A stretch of DNA of 64,000 nt from Sesamum alatum (GCA_034509735.1 JACGWO010000001.1:34537966-34601965), one strand, 5' to 3'. Positions 36,631-49,318 are shown, counted from the stretch's first letter. Program-made: numbers and translations. Notes: generated by a model from the sequence alone, not told the origin.

Positions 36631-39282
36631 GACCAATCATGTTAAGAAGTTGAGAAAATGGATGTATGATCGAGACGTCCTGGGTGTGACGCCGGAGTTT
36701 GATGATGGTGTTACAATATTTTTAGAATGGGCCTAGTCTCAGCGTGCATATACGGACGGGGAGAAGATTAAGTGTCCCTGCCGGAAATGCACAAATGAAC
36801 GGTTTAAAACACCAGACGATGTAAATTTTGATTTGTGTATGAAAGGGTTTATGCTAGAGTATTATAATTGGACTTCGCATGGTGAGGAGAGGGTGCAAGA
36901 ATATTTTGAAGCATTGATAGTGCCCCCTATGCAGCAGCAACAAACGCCACCCGTTCAGGAGGAGGTAGTTCGCATTGAGGTGATACGACTCAGATAGATT
37001 GGGCGCAGAGGATGGTATTCAATGCCGCCGGGCCATCTTTCTGGTCTTCGTACAACCAGGAGGGACCAGCTGATGATGGTACTTGGTATTGTCCATCTGA
37101 TGTGGGTCCTAGTTCATATTACGATTGGGGGCCCTATGATTATTTGTCTGGCTTGTCAGACCATTTTTTTTGATGTAGTTCATGCTGCGGACCAACCGTT
37201 GTGGAACGGCTGCATCACCTCTCAGTTGGCGTTACTTGCCTCTTTGGTGAATATGAAGGCCGAAGGGATTTCTTCCGAGCATACATATGATCGGTTATGC
37301 CAGTGGGTTGATACTGTAATACCCCGCGATCACACTTTCCCCGTCGATTATTACAATACGAAAAAATTGATAAGAGAATTGGGTTTACCAATTCAGAAGA
37401 TTGATGCTTGTAAAAATAATTGCATGTTGTACTGGAAGGACGATATTGATTTGGAATGTTGCAAGTTCTGTGGAGACGCTAGGTACAAGACCACCAGGGA
37501 CAGAAATCCTAAACGCAAGAAGTCCCCGTATGCCATTCTTAGGTATCTACCCCTTACCCCTCGGCTGCAGAGGTTGTATGCGTCGGAGACCACAACAGAG
37601 CATATGACTTGGCATGCGAGCCATCAGACGGAGGAAGGATCCATGTGTCATCCGTCCGATGCAGAGGCTTGAAAGCATTTTGACCGGGCGTATCCTAATT
37701 TTGCAGCTGAGCCTCGTAATGTTAAACTTGGGTTGTGCACGGATGGGTTTGCACCACATGACCAGTATGGTAAAACTTACTAATGTTGGCCCGTGATACT
37801 TACACCATATAATCTCCCACCAGGAATGTGCATGAAGTCTGAGTATATGTTCCTAACGATAGTGATCCTCGGCCCATCGAATCCCAAACATCTTATTGAT
37901 GTCTACTTGGAGCCGTTGATCGAGGAGTTGCAGAATTTATGGCATGTCGGTGTACGTGCGTACGATACTGCGACAAACCAGACATTCATGATGCATGCCG
38001 CATTGATGTGGACAGTGAACGACCTTCCTACTTATGGGATGGCGTCTGGATGGAGTACCGCCGGTGTTATGGGGTGTCCAATTTGTATGGAGGACACACG
38101 GGGATTCTATTTACAGCACGGTCGAAAGGCATGCTATTTTGACTGCCACAGGCAGTTCCTACCACCGGATCATCCTTATCGCAGGAACAAGAAAGTCTTC
38201 ACTAAAATTCGAATGGAGAGGAAGGTTGCACGTCCGAGGCTGATAGGAGAACAAATCCGAACCCGTGTTAACGCGTTTAGTGTAGCAGTCAAACAACCGT
38301 TGAGTGAACCGGAAGGCGACGGTGTCAACCATAAATGGACGAAGAAAAGCATCTTTTGGGAGCTTGAATACTGGGGGGCGCATCTGATACGACACAATCT
38401 TGATGTCATGCATATTGAGAAGAATGTTTTCGATAATATATTCAATACTGTGATGGACATCAATGGAAAAACGAAGGACAATTTGAATGCACGAAAGGAT
38501 CTGAAGATCATATGTAACCGGCCGGAGCTTGAGGTGGATGAAAGGAGACCGAACGTGATGGCCAAAGCGGTATATACACTGACAAAGGAGCAAAAGAAGA
38601 AGATATATGAGTGGATTCGTTGTCTTAGGTTTCCTGATGGGTATGCCTCTAACTTGACCCGTTACGTCGACATGAAGGAGTTAAGGATGAACGGCATGAA
38701 GAGCCATGATTGTTATGTATTCATGCAGAAGTTGATTCCGGTTGCCTTCCGTGAAATGCTTCCAGAGCACGTGTGGGGGGCTTTGACTGAAGTGAGCCTT
38801 CTATTCCAGATCTTATGCTCAACAACCCACTAATTCTAAACATGCACATTGTACTGTTTAATTGTCGTTGGGTCGATCCGGTCAGAGGCTTGAAGATACA
38901 CCCTTGTTATCACATCGTTGAGGTCAACTTCAAAAAGCTCTCCCAAAAGAATGAACCATTCATACTGGCTCAAGAAGCAGTAGAACTCTACTACATGGAT
39001 TACCCGAGCATGAAGAGAGACAAAGTCGACTGGAAAGTTGTTTGCAAAATTAAGGCTCGAAGAGTAATCAATGACTCGCGATGGACCGAGGTCGCCTATC
39101 AGATGGATGAAGTCGTGCCTAATCCAGATGTTGGTACAGATAACCAAACGTTTGAACTGCATGACCCAATGGGAATACAACTGGTCGTTTATCATGGAGC
39201 AGGGACATTGCATTCGCCAGATAGTGAATCTAATGATGAAGACAACTTTGACGAGGCTGAGTCCGATGAAGAGACTTATTGA
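36631..39282 (+). pseudogene. Broken TNP2-type CACTA transposase (Transposase_21)
   Basis: Domains in order: Transpos_assoc-like segment at about 36640-36900 (RKWMYDRD...CPCRKC), TNP2/Transposase_21 at about 37180-38530 (LCTDGF, YNLPPGMCMK, NDLPTYGM, GCPICM), the start of a DUF4218-like region to 38800, then DUF4216 at about 38857-39060 (NCRWVDP). A likely upstream intron spans 36549-36630. Lesions: in-frame stops at 36734 and near 37670 and 37781, a frame change at a run of eight T near 37170, and loss of most of the sequence between DUF4218 and DUF4216 at about 38820. In an intact element this enzyme cuts the CACTA ends and catalyses transposition; this copy cannot make a full protein. Confidence 0.9.
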
Positions 39283-39399
39283 AAATTCACACCCTCGTTA
39301 ATTAATTTGGAACAAACCTTATTGTAAGCATCGTATTATATATATGTATTATCATTATTTTTTCAAGCATTGTATGATTGTTCCTACTACAGGGTTAAT

Positions 39400-40645
39400 T
39401 TTTTCAATAGGCGCCGAAAAAAAAACTGAAATTTTTAATAGGAATGGTCGGAATACGACCGTTCCTACTACAGGTCCAAATTTTCAATTTGGCGCTTACT
39501 TAAAAAAAATTGAGGAAAATTTGAATTAGGAATGATCGATATATATACCTAATACCATTCCTATTATAGGTACAAATTTTCAATTGGCACTTACTGAAAA
39601 ATAGGCTCCAAGTTTAAATTAGGAACGGTTTTAATATTAGGATGACCATTCCAATGAAAGGTCCAAATTTTTGTAATGGCGCCCAATGAAAAATTGGTGG
39701 GAAATTCGAATGTTGGAACGGTCATGTTATGTTCAACCGTTCCTATGTTTAATTCGTGCCTCCCGTTCCTACCTAAATCCAGACTGTTCCAAAATGAGAT
39801 CCTATACAATGTATTTTGCCTAATTCTGTCGATATCTCAATATCCGTCCATCAGATTGACACCATTTTTAAACACATACAAGATTATGAATATGAATTGA
39901 TATTCAACGGTCTGATTTTCAATGAATACTGACCGGATATGATATCTCGAGAACTGCACATTGAATTTTTTCAAAACTACATAGAATGTATTCTTTTGTG
40001 TGTTATATCATATCTAACGGTCTGATTGAAATTTTGACGGTCTGATTATGCCGTGCAGTACTACAAAATAGGATGCTAGTGACATCTGTGAAATACTAAC
40101 AAACATAAATTTACAAATATACTTCATATTGTGAATGTGTGTCTATTTTTTTAAAAATTACTTTTATATTTTCAAATTCTTTAAATATCCAATTGCATAC
40201 CTTTATTCAATCATATGAGTGTTTGAAACGTATTTTTCTTAATTTATAGTTATTATCTAAGAAGATAAAAATAATATTGGAATACATATAGGAACGGTTC
40301 CACATGAAAATAGGAACGGTTACTATGTGAAGGTCAGGAAACGACACCATTTTTTTCTTTAGGAACGGTAAATTGGGAACAATTTACCTATTAAGTAACC
40401 ATTCCTATTAGTACAATTGCTAATACTAAGCATTTGGAATTGATATAGGAACGGTAACCTTCAATTCAGGAACGGCCTTTATCGGGAATGGCACGGGGAA
40501 CGGTAATACAATTAACTGACCGTTCTTATTTAGGTCAACATCAGTACAAGATATTAAAACGACATCGTATTAAAGCAAAAACGACATCGTATTCTTTATT
40601 TGGACCGGATATAGGAACAGTCGTACAAAATGATGACCGTTCCAA
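39400..40645. repeat. Internal array of the CACTA end motif
   Basis: Many ggaacggt/accgttcc copies occur at 39440-39790 and again at 40285-40645, between the two CACTA genes and far from either end, separated by about 500 bp of AT-rich DNA. They are the same words as in the subterminal arrays. The second block ends just before the CT tract that precedes the Transposase_24 gene, so it may be that gene's promoter, or it may mark a fusion of two elements. Confidence 0.75.
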
Positions 40646-40692
40646 TCAATTTATATAAATTGGCCCCTTGGCTGATTTTTTCTAACTTCATC

Positions 40693-40697
<5 letters not shown>

Positions 40698-40740
<43 letters not shown>
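40698..40740 (+). repeat. (CT)n microsatellite in a probable 5' leader
   Basis: About 21 CT units, followed by a C-rich stretch (40741-40900). A tract like this is common in plant 5' leaders and may belong to the Transposase_24 transcript, whose start codon is 1.35 kb downstream. Confidence 0.8.
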
Positions 40741-40741
<1 letters not shown>

Positions 40742-41099
40742 ATACCGCCGTCCGCCGCCTCCATCCACCGTCGCCGGCCGCCGCATCCAGTCCCTGCCCG
40801 TCCGAGGAGATCCTCCGTCCGCCTCCCGTCGACTCTCTTTCTGTTACCGCCTCCCACAGCCGCCTGCTCTTATTACCGCCCTCAGCTGCCGCCGCCTGTT
40901 TCTGTGATTTATGTAATGTAGTTTATGTGATTGTAATGTAATTTATGTATTTGTGTAATTTTCTTCATTGTAATGTAGTTTATGTATTTTCTGCAATTGT
41001 AGGTAATTTGTGTAATTTTCTTTTTTAAAAATCTAAAATGATTAATTGTAGGTAACTTGTGTAATTGTAGGATTTTTGTGTAATTTTCTAATATTATTA

Positions 41100-42060
41100 A
41101 AAATTTCAAAATTTTTACTGTTTTAAAAATCTGGAAATTTGATTTTTTTTCAAATTATGAAAATTTGAAATTTTTTTGTATATTTTATGTCATTTTCTGT
41201 AAATTTAAAAAAATTTCAGAATTTTTCTGTAAATTTCCAAAATTATGAAAATTCAAAAAATTTCAGAAAAATTTCTATAATTTTAAATATTTTTTTGTAA
41301 ATTTTCAGATAATTTTCTGAAATTTTAAAAAATTTTATGTCATTTTCTATAAATTTAAAATATTTTCAGAATTTTCTATAATTTTTAAAAATTATGTATT
41401 TTAAACAAAATTTCTAAAAAAATCTTTATAGTTATTGTAATTTTAAAAAAATTTATGTTATTTTTTTTAAAAAAAATTCATAATAAAATAAAATTTACTC
41501 ATAATATATGAAATTTGTTAATTTTTTGAAATTTATGAAAATTTGGTTAATTTTCTATAATATTTTATAGGGATATAGGCGAATATTGGTATTTAGTATA
41601 AACATATAGGAAAATAGAAGGATTTAGTGCAATTTTAGGGTAAAATTATGGTACTTAGTATAAATACATAGAAAATTTGAAGGATTTAGTGCGATTACCG
41701 GAAATTTTTTTGGGATTTAGTATGAATATATAGGAAAAAATAGAAGGATTTTAGTGCAATTTTAGGGAAAAATTTTGAAATTTAGTATAAATATATATAG
41801 GAAAAATAGAAGGATTTAGTGTAATTAAACGTCAATTTCGGATTTTAGTATATATTTTAGAAAATAATTTTAGGATTTAGTGAACATTGTAGCAAAAATT
41901 TCAAAAACAAAATTGGGATCATTATCCATCTATTAGATTAATTTTGGGATTTAGTATATAATTTTAGGATTTAGTTTGCATAATTATTTTAAAAAATAGA
42001 AAAATTATCATTATTCAAATAAATTGATACTAACATGTATTTTTTAAATTCATACCACTA
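41100..42060. other. Low-complexity AT-rich stretch inside the CACTA element
   Basis: Dominated by 'aaatttt', 'ttcagaattttct' and 'ctgtaaattt' words. It probably lies in an intron or leader of the Transposase_24 gene. The tandem array at 41575-41900 is inside it. Confidence 0.5.
41575..41900 (+). repeat. Minisatellite, about 65-bp period
   Basis: Four to five units share 'tttagtataaatatatagga', 'aaatagaaggatttagtgca' and 'attttaggg', with small gaps. It lies inside the CACTA element. Confidence 0.75.
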
Positions 42061-42086
42061 ATATTTTTAAAAAAAAATTCTAGATC

Positions 42087-45000
42087 ATGTCTGGTCGGGA
42101 TTTCCCACCTCGAGGAGGTGGACGTGGCAGCGGTCGCGGCTCACCGGCCATACCGCCAGCCGGTGTTGCTTCCCAGGATGGGGAAGCTGTGTTCCGACCA
42201 CCACCACCACCACCACCACCGGCAGAGCAGGCACCTGCAACACCTGCGTTGGATCAGCAACCCGGTCCGTCTACCACTACACCCGTCGAGGAGGGTGGCG
42301 GACCATCCACTCCCACACCGGCGGTAGCTCCGGACAGTCCATGGGTTGCCCCACCACCAGCACCCCCACCAGCCCCACCACTCCCGCCACCATCCGCGCA
42401 CCAGTATATCACACTCGCCGATGTGAGGTATATGTATATATTTTTAATTTTTTTTTGTAATTTAAATTATTATTTTTATGTCACCCTAATTATTATATAA
42501 TTTCAGGATGGATCGGAAGATACACGAGCACATTAACGCGGTAGTACGAGGACACTATCCCCACCCTTGGGACTATTTGCGCCAGGTGCCGCCAGAGCAC
42601 TAACATTTCTGGTTTGAGAGCTTGAAGGTAACGTTAATTTCAGTTATCAATTAAATTTTTATTTTAAATATTTTAACAATCTGAATATATATTTTCTTTT
42701 TCTTTTTTTTTTTAATACAGATGATGTACTGGTGGGACTGCGACGACGAATCCATGTTCAAGATCTTCCACATCTAGGTGGGGAAGTTCCTCCGCAAGAA
42801 GTTCGTCCTCCCTAGACAGTCTCTGGTGAAGTCTCTTTGGCTGGCGAATGAAGTTTGGCGGCAGCTCCTGCTATACTGGGACAACCTGAAGTTCAAGGAA
42901 GAGTGCGGCAAGAACAAGGCGAACCGATCCGTCAACCCAGCTCCATCCGCTACTGTGTACCGCGGGGGTTCTGCCTCCGTCGGTATGCACAAGCAGAAGA
43001 TGATAAGATATTTAATCTTATTTAAAGTATTTATCTTTATTAAATTAAAATGTAATAACTATTTTCCATTTCTTTTTACAGGAGGAGCAGCTCAACCGGC
43101 TAGTGAAGCAGATGGAGTTATTCTCCAGATGCTACATGAAGAAGGCCGACGGCGACTGGAGCGGACCGAGGGCAACGGAGGTGGCGGTAAGTTGAAAATT
43201 AAATTTTCTAATTTATTTTCTTTAATGTTTGAAAATAACAATAATAATAATTACTATTTTTGCAGGAGACGTTCCAGAAGTTGCTGGAAGATCACCAGTC
43301 TGAGGCTACGGCCAATCCTGGGGATCGTCCGGCCGAATCAGAGGGCTCTGTGGCGTAGACTGAGCAGGAGTTGTGGCTGGCTGCAGTCGGGGGCAAAAAC
43401 AAGGGCGGGGTATTCGGTCTTGATTCTGAGGCCCACGGTCTCAGCCATTGTTAGAATAGGTGACCAGAAAGCCAATAGGTTTGGCGATTTGTAACCTATT
43501 ATGCAACTCGATGTAAATGTAATATTATTATGTGATGAATAAAATGAGTATTTATCACTCCTGGTGCTTACTTTGTTGCGCTTATTTCACATTTGTTAAA
43601 ACGGTGTTTAACTTATATCGCAACAAAGCCCACAGACCATGGATAACAACTCATGCAGTTGGGCCACACATTGGATGGTGGTCATGAAACCAACTGATTA
43701 AGAGTTGGGTCTGAAACGTTCCAAGTCGAGGACCTCGAGACAGAGCATCGAGAGTCCTATTGAGACTTGCGTCAAGAGTCGTGTTCATTGGATGAGTGTC
43801 GTGTTTCATCGGCGACAGGCGTGGGATGCCTACACGATCTTGATGGGCTGGTCGACTGGGTTCGAGCCGACTGGACTGACTCGCAGGGATCATCATATGG
43901 AAGCCTTGGAGGCTTGGTCGGTATGATTGGTTTTCCCCGGTTCCGATAGTACGGGAGTAATCCTCAGACTTGAGGGATCATGGCAGTCGCGTGCACATGA
44001 CGGCTGTATCTTGGATCTGGCGAGAGGTGATCATTCTGTAAGATGATCATCATAAGCCTTGTCCAGTGCAGTCGGAATGTTTAGCGAGGACGGTGGATTC
44101 CAAGAAGAGGATCCGTCCCCTGTCAGTATGTGACAGAGGTATCTCCTATGCACTCGGAGACACGTTCATGCTGTTTAAAGCTGTGGCCACAGTGGTTGGT
44201 CGAACAGGGAATGGTTTCCTGTGTCGACGCAATGAAGCATACGTGGTCTCGAGTATTAAGCATAGATGCCTAGTCAAGGATGGGAACCGACGCCCAATTT
44301 CATACCCTAGACTAAGGCCGGGAGACGGGAGACGGTAGACGGAAGGATCGTACCCGTACGGAATGGACGCCTAAATGTTCACGCCAATTCACCTAGTCTC
44401 TAGTGCCATGGACCGTTGCTAGACGGCCACCCATGGTAACGGGCTCTTGTGGGACACGGGCCCAAGTCTAGCTGAGGGTGAACCTAAAGGGTCACACACA
44501 AATCACCGAGGAGGTTGAGAGATCGACTTGGAGTCAATCTCGAAGGATAAAATAAGTAATTGGATTACTTAAGGGAAAGTCCATTGGATGGACGGGCCGA
44601 TATTGTATCGGGCTTTCGTTTAATCGGTAAATTGAATTTTCGATTAAATATGGAAAGTTGAGACGTTGAGACGTTGGATCTTTTAATTGGATTAAAAGAT
44701 CAACGGGAATAATTTAAATGGACATTAAATTGGATTTAATGTTGGGTTCGTCGTAATTGGATTACGATAAAACCCGGTCCGTTAAATTATACCCGATAGG
44801 AGAAATAATTCCTATTTTGGAATAGGAAGAAGTTGGACTTCTTCCCTTAATTAAACATGACCGACATGCTCCCTTGGAGGAAGCAAAATCAGGCATGTTT
44901 CATGCTAGGTGGTATGTTGACTTATCTCTTTTGGAAAGAGACAAATTAACTCCAATCAAGCTCTTCCCTTTTGGTATGATTTGATCATACCATAAATTTT

Positions 45001-45901
45001 GGTAGGCTTGATTGAAGAATTGATGGAGATTGATTGGAATGAATCTAGACATCCTTGGATGAACCTAGACACATTTCAATAATCACATTAATTATGCATA
45101 TATATTTGAATATACAACACCAAGCATAAGTGATTCATTATTCATCTTTTTCTAGAAAAAAGAGAAGACAAAATCCCTCTCCTCTCTCTCAACTCTCGGC
45201 CCTCTCTCCCTCTCTCACACTTGTGTGCTTCACTTGATTTTGAATCAAGAAGAAGAACAAAGTAAGTTTAAGAGAGCTCTAATTCATAGTGTTCTTCTCT
45301 TAAACCTATTCCTTCTTAAACCCGTTCTTTTCTAGCAAGAAGAACGTGTGTTTCTTCCGGTGTGGTGTGGATCACCTTTGGAGAATCCATACGTTTGGAT
45401 TTCGTGAGCATTCCACTTGAAGGAACAACGCTAGTAGCCGGGAGCATACGCTAAACAATCAAAGGTAACGGTTTTACTACGCTTTGATTGATTTAATGTA
45501 CATCTATGCCCTATGTGTTTAAATATATGTTTCTAATATTTACACATCCTACATCGAACGCCCGGTTGAGCACCCAAGGGTACACCCCTTGGGATTCGTT
45601 TATTTATATTTGATTTAATTTACGCACGTTTCTTGCCTTTCTCGCTTCCGCTCGCGCTCCCGGACGGATCCGCTTGTCCTTCAGCCAGACCGTTACCTCG
45701 CCATCACCATCGCCAACGCCATCGTCAAACTTGGAGGATCGAATGGTCCGGATGGAGGAGATGATGGTGGATATGATGGGCATGATGAAGGCCCTACAAA
45801 CCAATCACTCCGACACGGCCCTTCACGGCCTCCTAGAGACCCCCCCTTTAGACGTTGACGATATGGACCAGGACGAGGGGGACGGGGGGGAGTATATTTA
45901 G
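42087..45901 (+). pseudogene. Broken CACTA accessory gene (Transposase_24 family)
   Basis: Exons can be followed with good splice sites: 42087-42427, 42507-42627, 42721-43002, 43082-43186, 43266-43448, resuming at 45689-45901. The N-terminus is rich in proline and glycine. The core (GKFLRKKFVLPRQ, then LWLAAVGGKNKGGVFGL) is typical of Transposase_24, the plant CACTA partner of TNP2 that probably corresponds to TNPA. The C-terminus is methionine- and acid-rich. Lesions: in-frame stops at 42601, 42775 and 43356, the donor after 43002 reads AT instead of GT, and a 2235-bp solo LTR splits the last exon. Across the LTR, without one target copy, the frame continues exactly, so the LTR came later. 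It is unlikely to yield a full protein. Confidence 0.88.
43449..45683 (+). mobile_element. Solo LTR of the long-LTR copia family, 2235 bp
   Basis: Starts tgttagaataggtgaccaga and ends cggatccgcttgtccttca, collinear with the LTRs at 53343 and 61321. The flanks are gccat (43444-43448) and gccag (45684-45688), a 5-bp target duplication with one later change; the host reading frame indicates gccag was the original. It lies in the last exon of the CACTA Transposase_24 gene. Confidence 0.93.
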
Positions 45902-46079
45902 GACTTTTTTTTTATTTTTATAATTAAATTGGATAATATTTTTATTTAATATAATTTTATTTTTAAATTATGCAATTTTCATATTTAAATAATAATTATA
46001 AAACCAAATTCAAAAATATTATTAATAATTTAATATATATTTTAATGATTTAATTATTACTATAAAAAATGAATAATTC

Positions 46080-46818
46080 ATTATTTAGGAACGGTACTTT
46101 AGACGGACAGGGAGTTCATACAAACCGTTCCAATTTTTGTCCATTTTAATGAAGTGACCATTCCTATCACCGGGTAAAAAACCATTCTAAATAAGGTGAC
46201 AACCATTCCTAAAAGCGGATAAAAATGAATTCCAAATTAGGGACAGACCGTTCCTGAATGTATTCCAAATTTAATGATTTCGTGGTATGGTTTTCGTTCT
46301 AAATACGATACCAAAAACCGCTCCAATGTCGTATTCCAAATTACGAGTACAAAATCCGTTCCTAGTGACCGTGTCTAATTGTATTCCAATCACCATTCCT
46401 AGCTATTATAGTTGACCGTTTCAAGACGTATTCCAGAACCAGTGTAAAAATGTATCTGCAACTTATGCTGACAATTCCAAACTGTGTTCTAACTACCGTT
46501 CCAAATTGCACAATTTACTTTTCATATGACCGTTCCAAACATTAATAAGGTGTTCCAAATACAAAGTGTATAAATTCATACATACAAAGGTAATTAGGAA
46601 TGGTAAAACCTTTGTATGCCAAACACCGTTCCGAAATTAGAACGGTCGCCGTTTGTCCGTTCCTAATTATTAGGAACGCCTCTTCTTTCAATGGAGAGCC
46701 TCCCGTTCCTCAACCGTTCTTAATCCCAGCCCAAATGAATTCAGTGATCTATTTACCGTTCCAAAAGTTAAAAAACCGTTCCTATCTCCGCTGTAATTCC
46801 CACATTTTTTTTATAGTG
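46080..46818. repeat. CACTA right subterminal repeats and terminal inverted repeat
   Basis: More than a dozen ggaacggt/accgttcc copies in both orientations (for example 46090, 46125, 46532, 46608, 46628, 46637), ending in the terminal repeat ttttttttatagtg at 46805-46818. Confidence 0.85.
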
Positions 46819-47776
46819 AATACATTTTAAAGTGCAAAAAACTATTTATTATATGCACGCAGGGACGGTGTGCCCCAACGGCTAGTATACTAATAAAACA
46901 AGAAAAGTCCATTTTTATTCACAAAGAACGGTTACTTACACCACGACATCAATTTTTAGTTATGCTAATAATACCTCTAAGTTGGTTTCTTTTCTTTATT
47001 TTTTTGAAATGTGATGTGTAGGTTTATATATATTTTTTCTTATTTATAATATCTATCTTCTATACTAATATAAAAAGAAAACCCCATTTTTACTCACAAC
47101 TAACGATTAGTTACAATGCAATACTAATTTTTTGTTATTCTTTTCTCTATTTCTTTCTCTCTTTCTTTTTTTGCTCTCTTTTCTTTTAATTGGGATGTGT
47201 TGGTTTTGCATATATTTTTTCTTATTTACAATATATTTTTAAATATAAAATATTATTTATTTTATACATGTAGGGACAACGTGTCACATCGACTAGTACT
47301 AATATAAAAAAATCTCATTTTTACTCACAAAGAGTAGTTACTTAAACCGTGATACCAATTTTTAGTTATGCCAATAATACCCCTAAGTTGGTTTCTTTTC
47401 TTTCTTTCTATCTTTTTTCTTTTTTTGAAATGTAATGTGTTGATTTATATATATTTTTTCTTATTTATAATATATTTTAAAATGTGAAAATATTATCTAT
47501 ACTAATATGAAAAGAAAACCCTATTTTTATTCACAAAGAGCGGTAACTTACACCATGACACTAATTTTTTTTTGATATGCTAATAATATCCCAAAGTTGG
47601 TTTCTTTTCTTTTTTTATTTTTGTCTTTCTTCCTTCCTTTCTTTTTTCTTTTTTTTTTTAAATGTCATGTGTTGGTTTTTATATATATATATATATATAT
47701 TATATTTATAATATATTTTAAAACGTAAAATATTATTTATTATATGCACACAAAAACGACGTGCCACCTCCATTAA
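46819..47776 (+). mobile_element. Tandem Helitron array: end of unit A, then units B-E
   Basis: Unit A ends at 46885 (gggacggtgtgcc..ggctag). Unit B (46886-47058) follows directly without its TC and is truncated. Unit C (47059-47296) is complete: TCTATACTAATATAAAAAG to cgactag. Unit D (47297-47495) abuts it and is truncated. Unit E starts after an A at 47496 (TCTATACTAATATGAAAAG) and runs to about 47776, where its 3' end is degraded. All share 'tttt.ctcacaaagag.g', 'gttggtttcttttctt' and 'tttataatatatttta'. None has coding capacity. Confidence 0.7.
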
Positions 47777-48897
47777 TTTTTTAAATTAGAACTAGGAATG
47801 GAAAAACTAACGTAGTTTCAAGTACTTCAAATACACTATTAAGGGAGTACTTGAGAGAGAGTCTTATAAAAGTGTTTTTCAATTTCTTACTTCAAAAAAA
47901 GCAATTTTAATGTGCTTAGGATGGGATGTGGAGCTGCTAAAGAAAATACTTTCGAGCCAAAAGCTAAAGCGTTGCTTTGGCTATTTTGTTAATAAATTCA
48001 ACTTTAATTTAAAATTATTTTACGCTTGTTATAATGATGTTAATTCAGATTTATCCTTTTTTTTTATTTATTCTTCAAAAGTACATATCTAAAATTATAT
48101 TGGAGTTTTCAAATAATTTAATTTTATGAAAATTTACATTTTACATGTTTCATTTAAAATGTTTTATATTTGATTTGCTACATTATATGAGATTATTCCT
48201 ATACCATAGAAAAATATAAACTAAGTTAGTTCCTATGATTAATTAATGAATATATATTATATATTTTGGAATCATGCTAGTTTATTTATTGTGTATTAAT
48301 GAAAAATTTTATTACTTATTAATGGGAGATTTATTTATTTTAACATTATAATTTTCTATTTAGTATTCAATAATTTAACAATATAAATAACAAGTATTAT
48401 TTGTGAAAAGTTAACTATCAAAATAATACTGACTGAAGTAAATTTATTATTTTTAGAAAAAAATAATTATATTGATAAATGATAAGTACAAAAATTAAGC
48501 AAAATTAATATTTTTCTAACGTATACGGACAAGATGATCTTTTACTAATTGAACGTGTTTTAGAAATATTTTTCCCCGAACACTATTTAATTAGCTTTTA
48601 TCCGTTTTTCATATTTTTTAGAAACACCAATTACTTTTAATTTTACTACAACCTTTGAATTTATTTAAAAAAGTCATTTTTTGAAAAGCTCGAACTTTTC
48701 ATAAACTCCCAAATCCACTTTTTTTTTTTTTTTTAACACTATCATCCATTTACCTAATGAAATTGACATCTCTCAACCAAAGAGTGGTGTATTATTGATT
48801 ATTCCATGCCACCCATCCTATCATCTGAAAACTTATGATCAGATTATGATTGTGTTATTGCAGTGTGAAACATAACCCAATATTACGTCTTAACAAA
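47777..48897. other. AT-rich spacer, no gene seen
   Basis: No domain or splice-consistent gene on either strand. Nothing repetitive with clear borders. Confidence 0.4.
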
Positions 48898-49318
48898 GGG
48901 GGCGTTTGGCTAAAGGTATTTAGAATATTTCGTAAATTGCTATGTTTTATAAAATAATTTTAGTATTGCATACAAAATATTAGATTTTATTTTAAAACTA
49001 AAATTTTAAAATGTATGAATAAAATAATATTTTAGAGCTTATATAATGTTAATAATAATAATAATTTTGTAAGTGATAGGACCAAAATTGAAGGAGTTCA
49101 TTAAAATCTTAAAAATAAATAAATAAAAAACTCCTTATTAATATTATTATTATTACTATTATTTATTTTTTTTTAAAAAAAATCTTATAAACTCCTAACA
49201 TCTTAATTATTTTAAATCTTATAAGCTCTTTCTTTAAAAATTTTGCCAAACATTTTTCAACATCATATAAATTTTCGAGTGTTTTAAAAATGAATAAGCT
49301 CACCCAAACACGTACCCT
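48898..49318. mobile_element. hAT-like MITE (probable)
   Basis: The left end (gggggcgtttggctaaagg) and the reverse complement of the right end (gagggtacgtgtttgggtga) are similar, in the style of hAT-type MITEs. An AAT-rich run at 49048-49065 faces a TTA-rich run at 49136-49167, so the arms can fold. No 8-bp target duplication could be recognised. Confidence 0.45.

Larger units (their letters stand above)
35745..46818 (+). mobile_element. CACTA (En/Spm-type) transposon, 11,074 bp
   Basis: The left terminus cactataaaaaaatg (35745) and right terminus catttttttttatagtg-like end (46818) are inverted repeats of about 14 bases, and the flanks are identical 3-bp duplications AAT (35742-35744, 46819-46821). 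Both ends carry dense subterminal repeats of ggaacggt/accgttcc. Inside are, in the usual order, a TNP2-type transposase and a Transposase_24 gene, both on the plus strand and both broken. A 2.2-kb solo LTR sits in the second. Removing it leaves about 8.8 kb, a normal size for an autonomous plant CACTA. It inserted into a Helitron array. It is defective but could still be mobilised in trans because its ends are intact. Confidence 0.93.

Noticed and set aside
42118..42327. A histidine-rich frame overlapping the Transposase_24 first exon.
   Set aside because: It is the out-of-frame reading of a CCA/CAC-rich proline tract. The other frame continues through correct splice sites.
46819..47776. Regular direct repeats that could be taken for a satellite or a CRISPR-like array.
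   Set aside because: Units are about 200-280 bp with Helitron-type ends in a plant genome. There are no short identical repeats with unique spacers.
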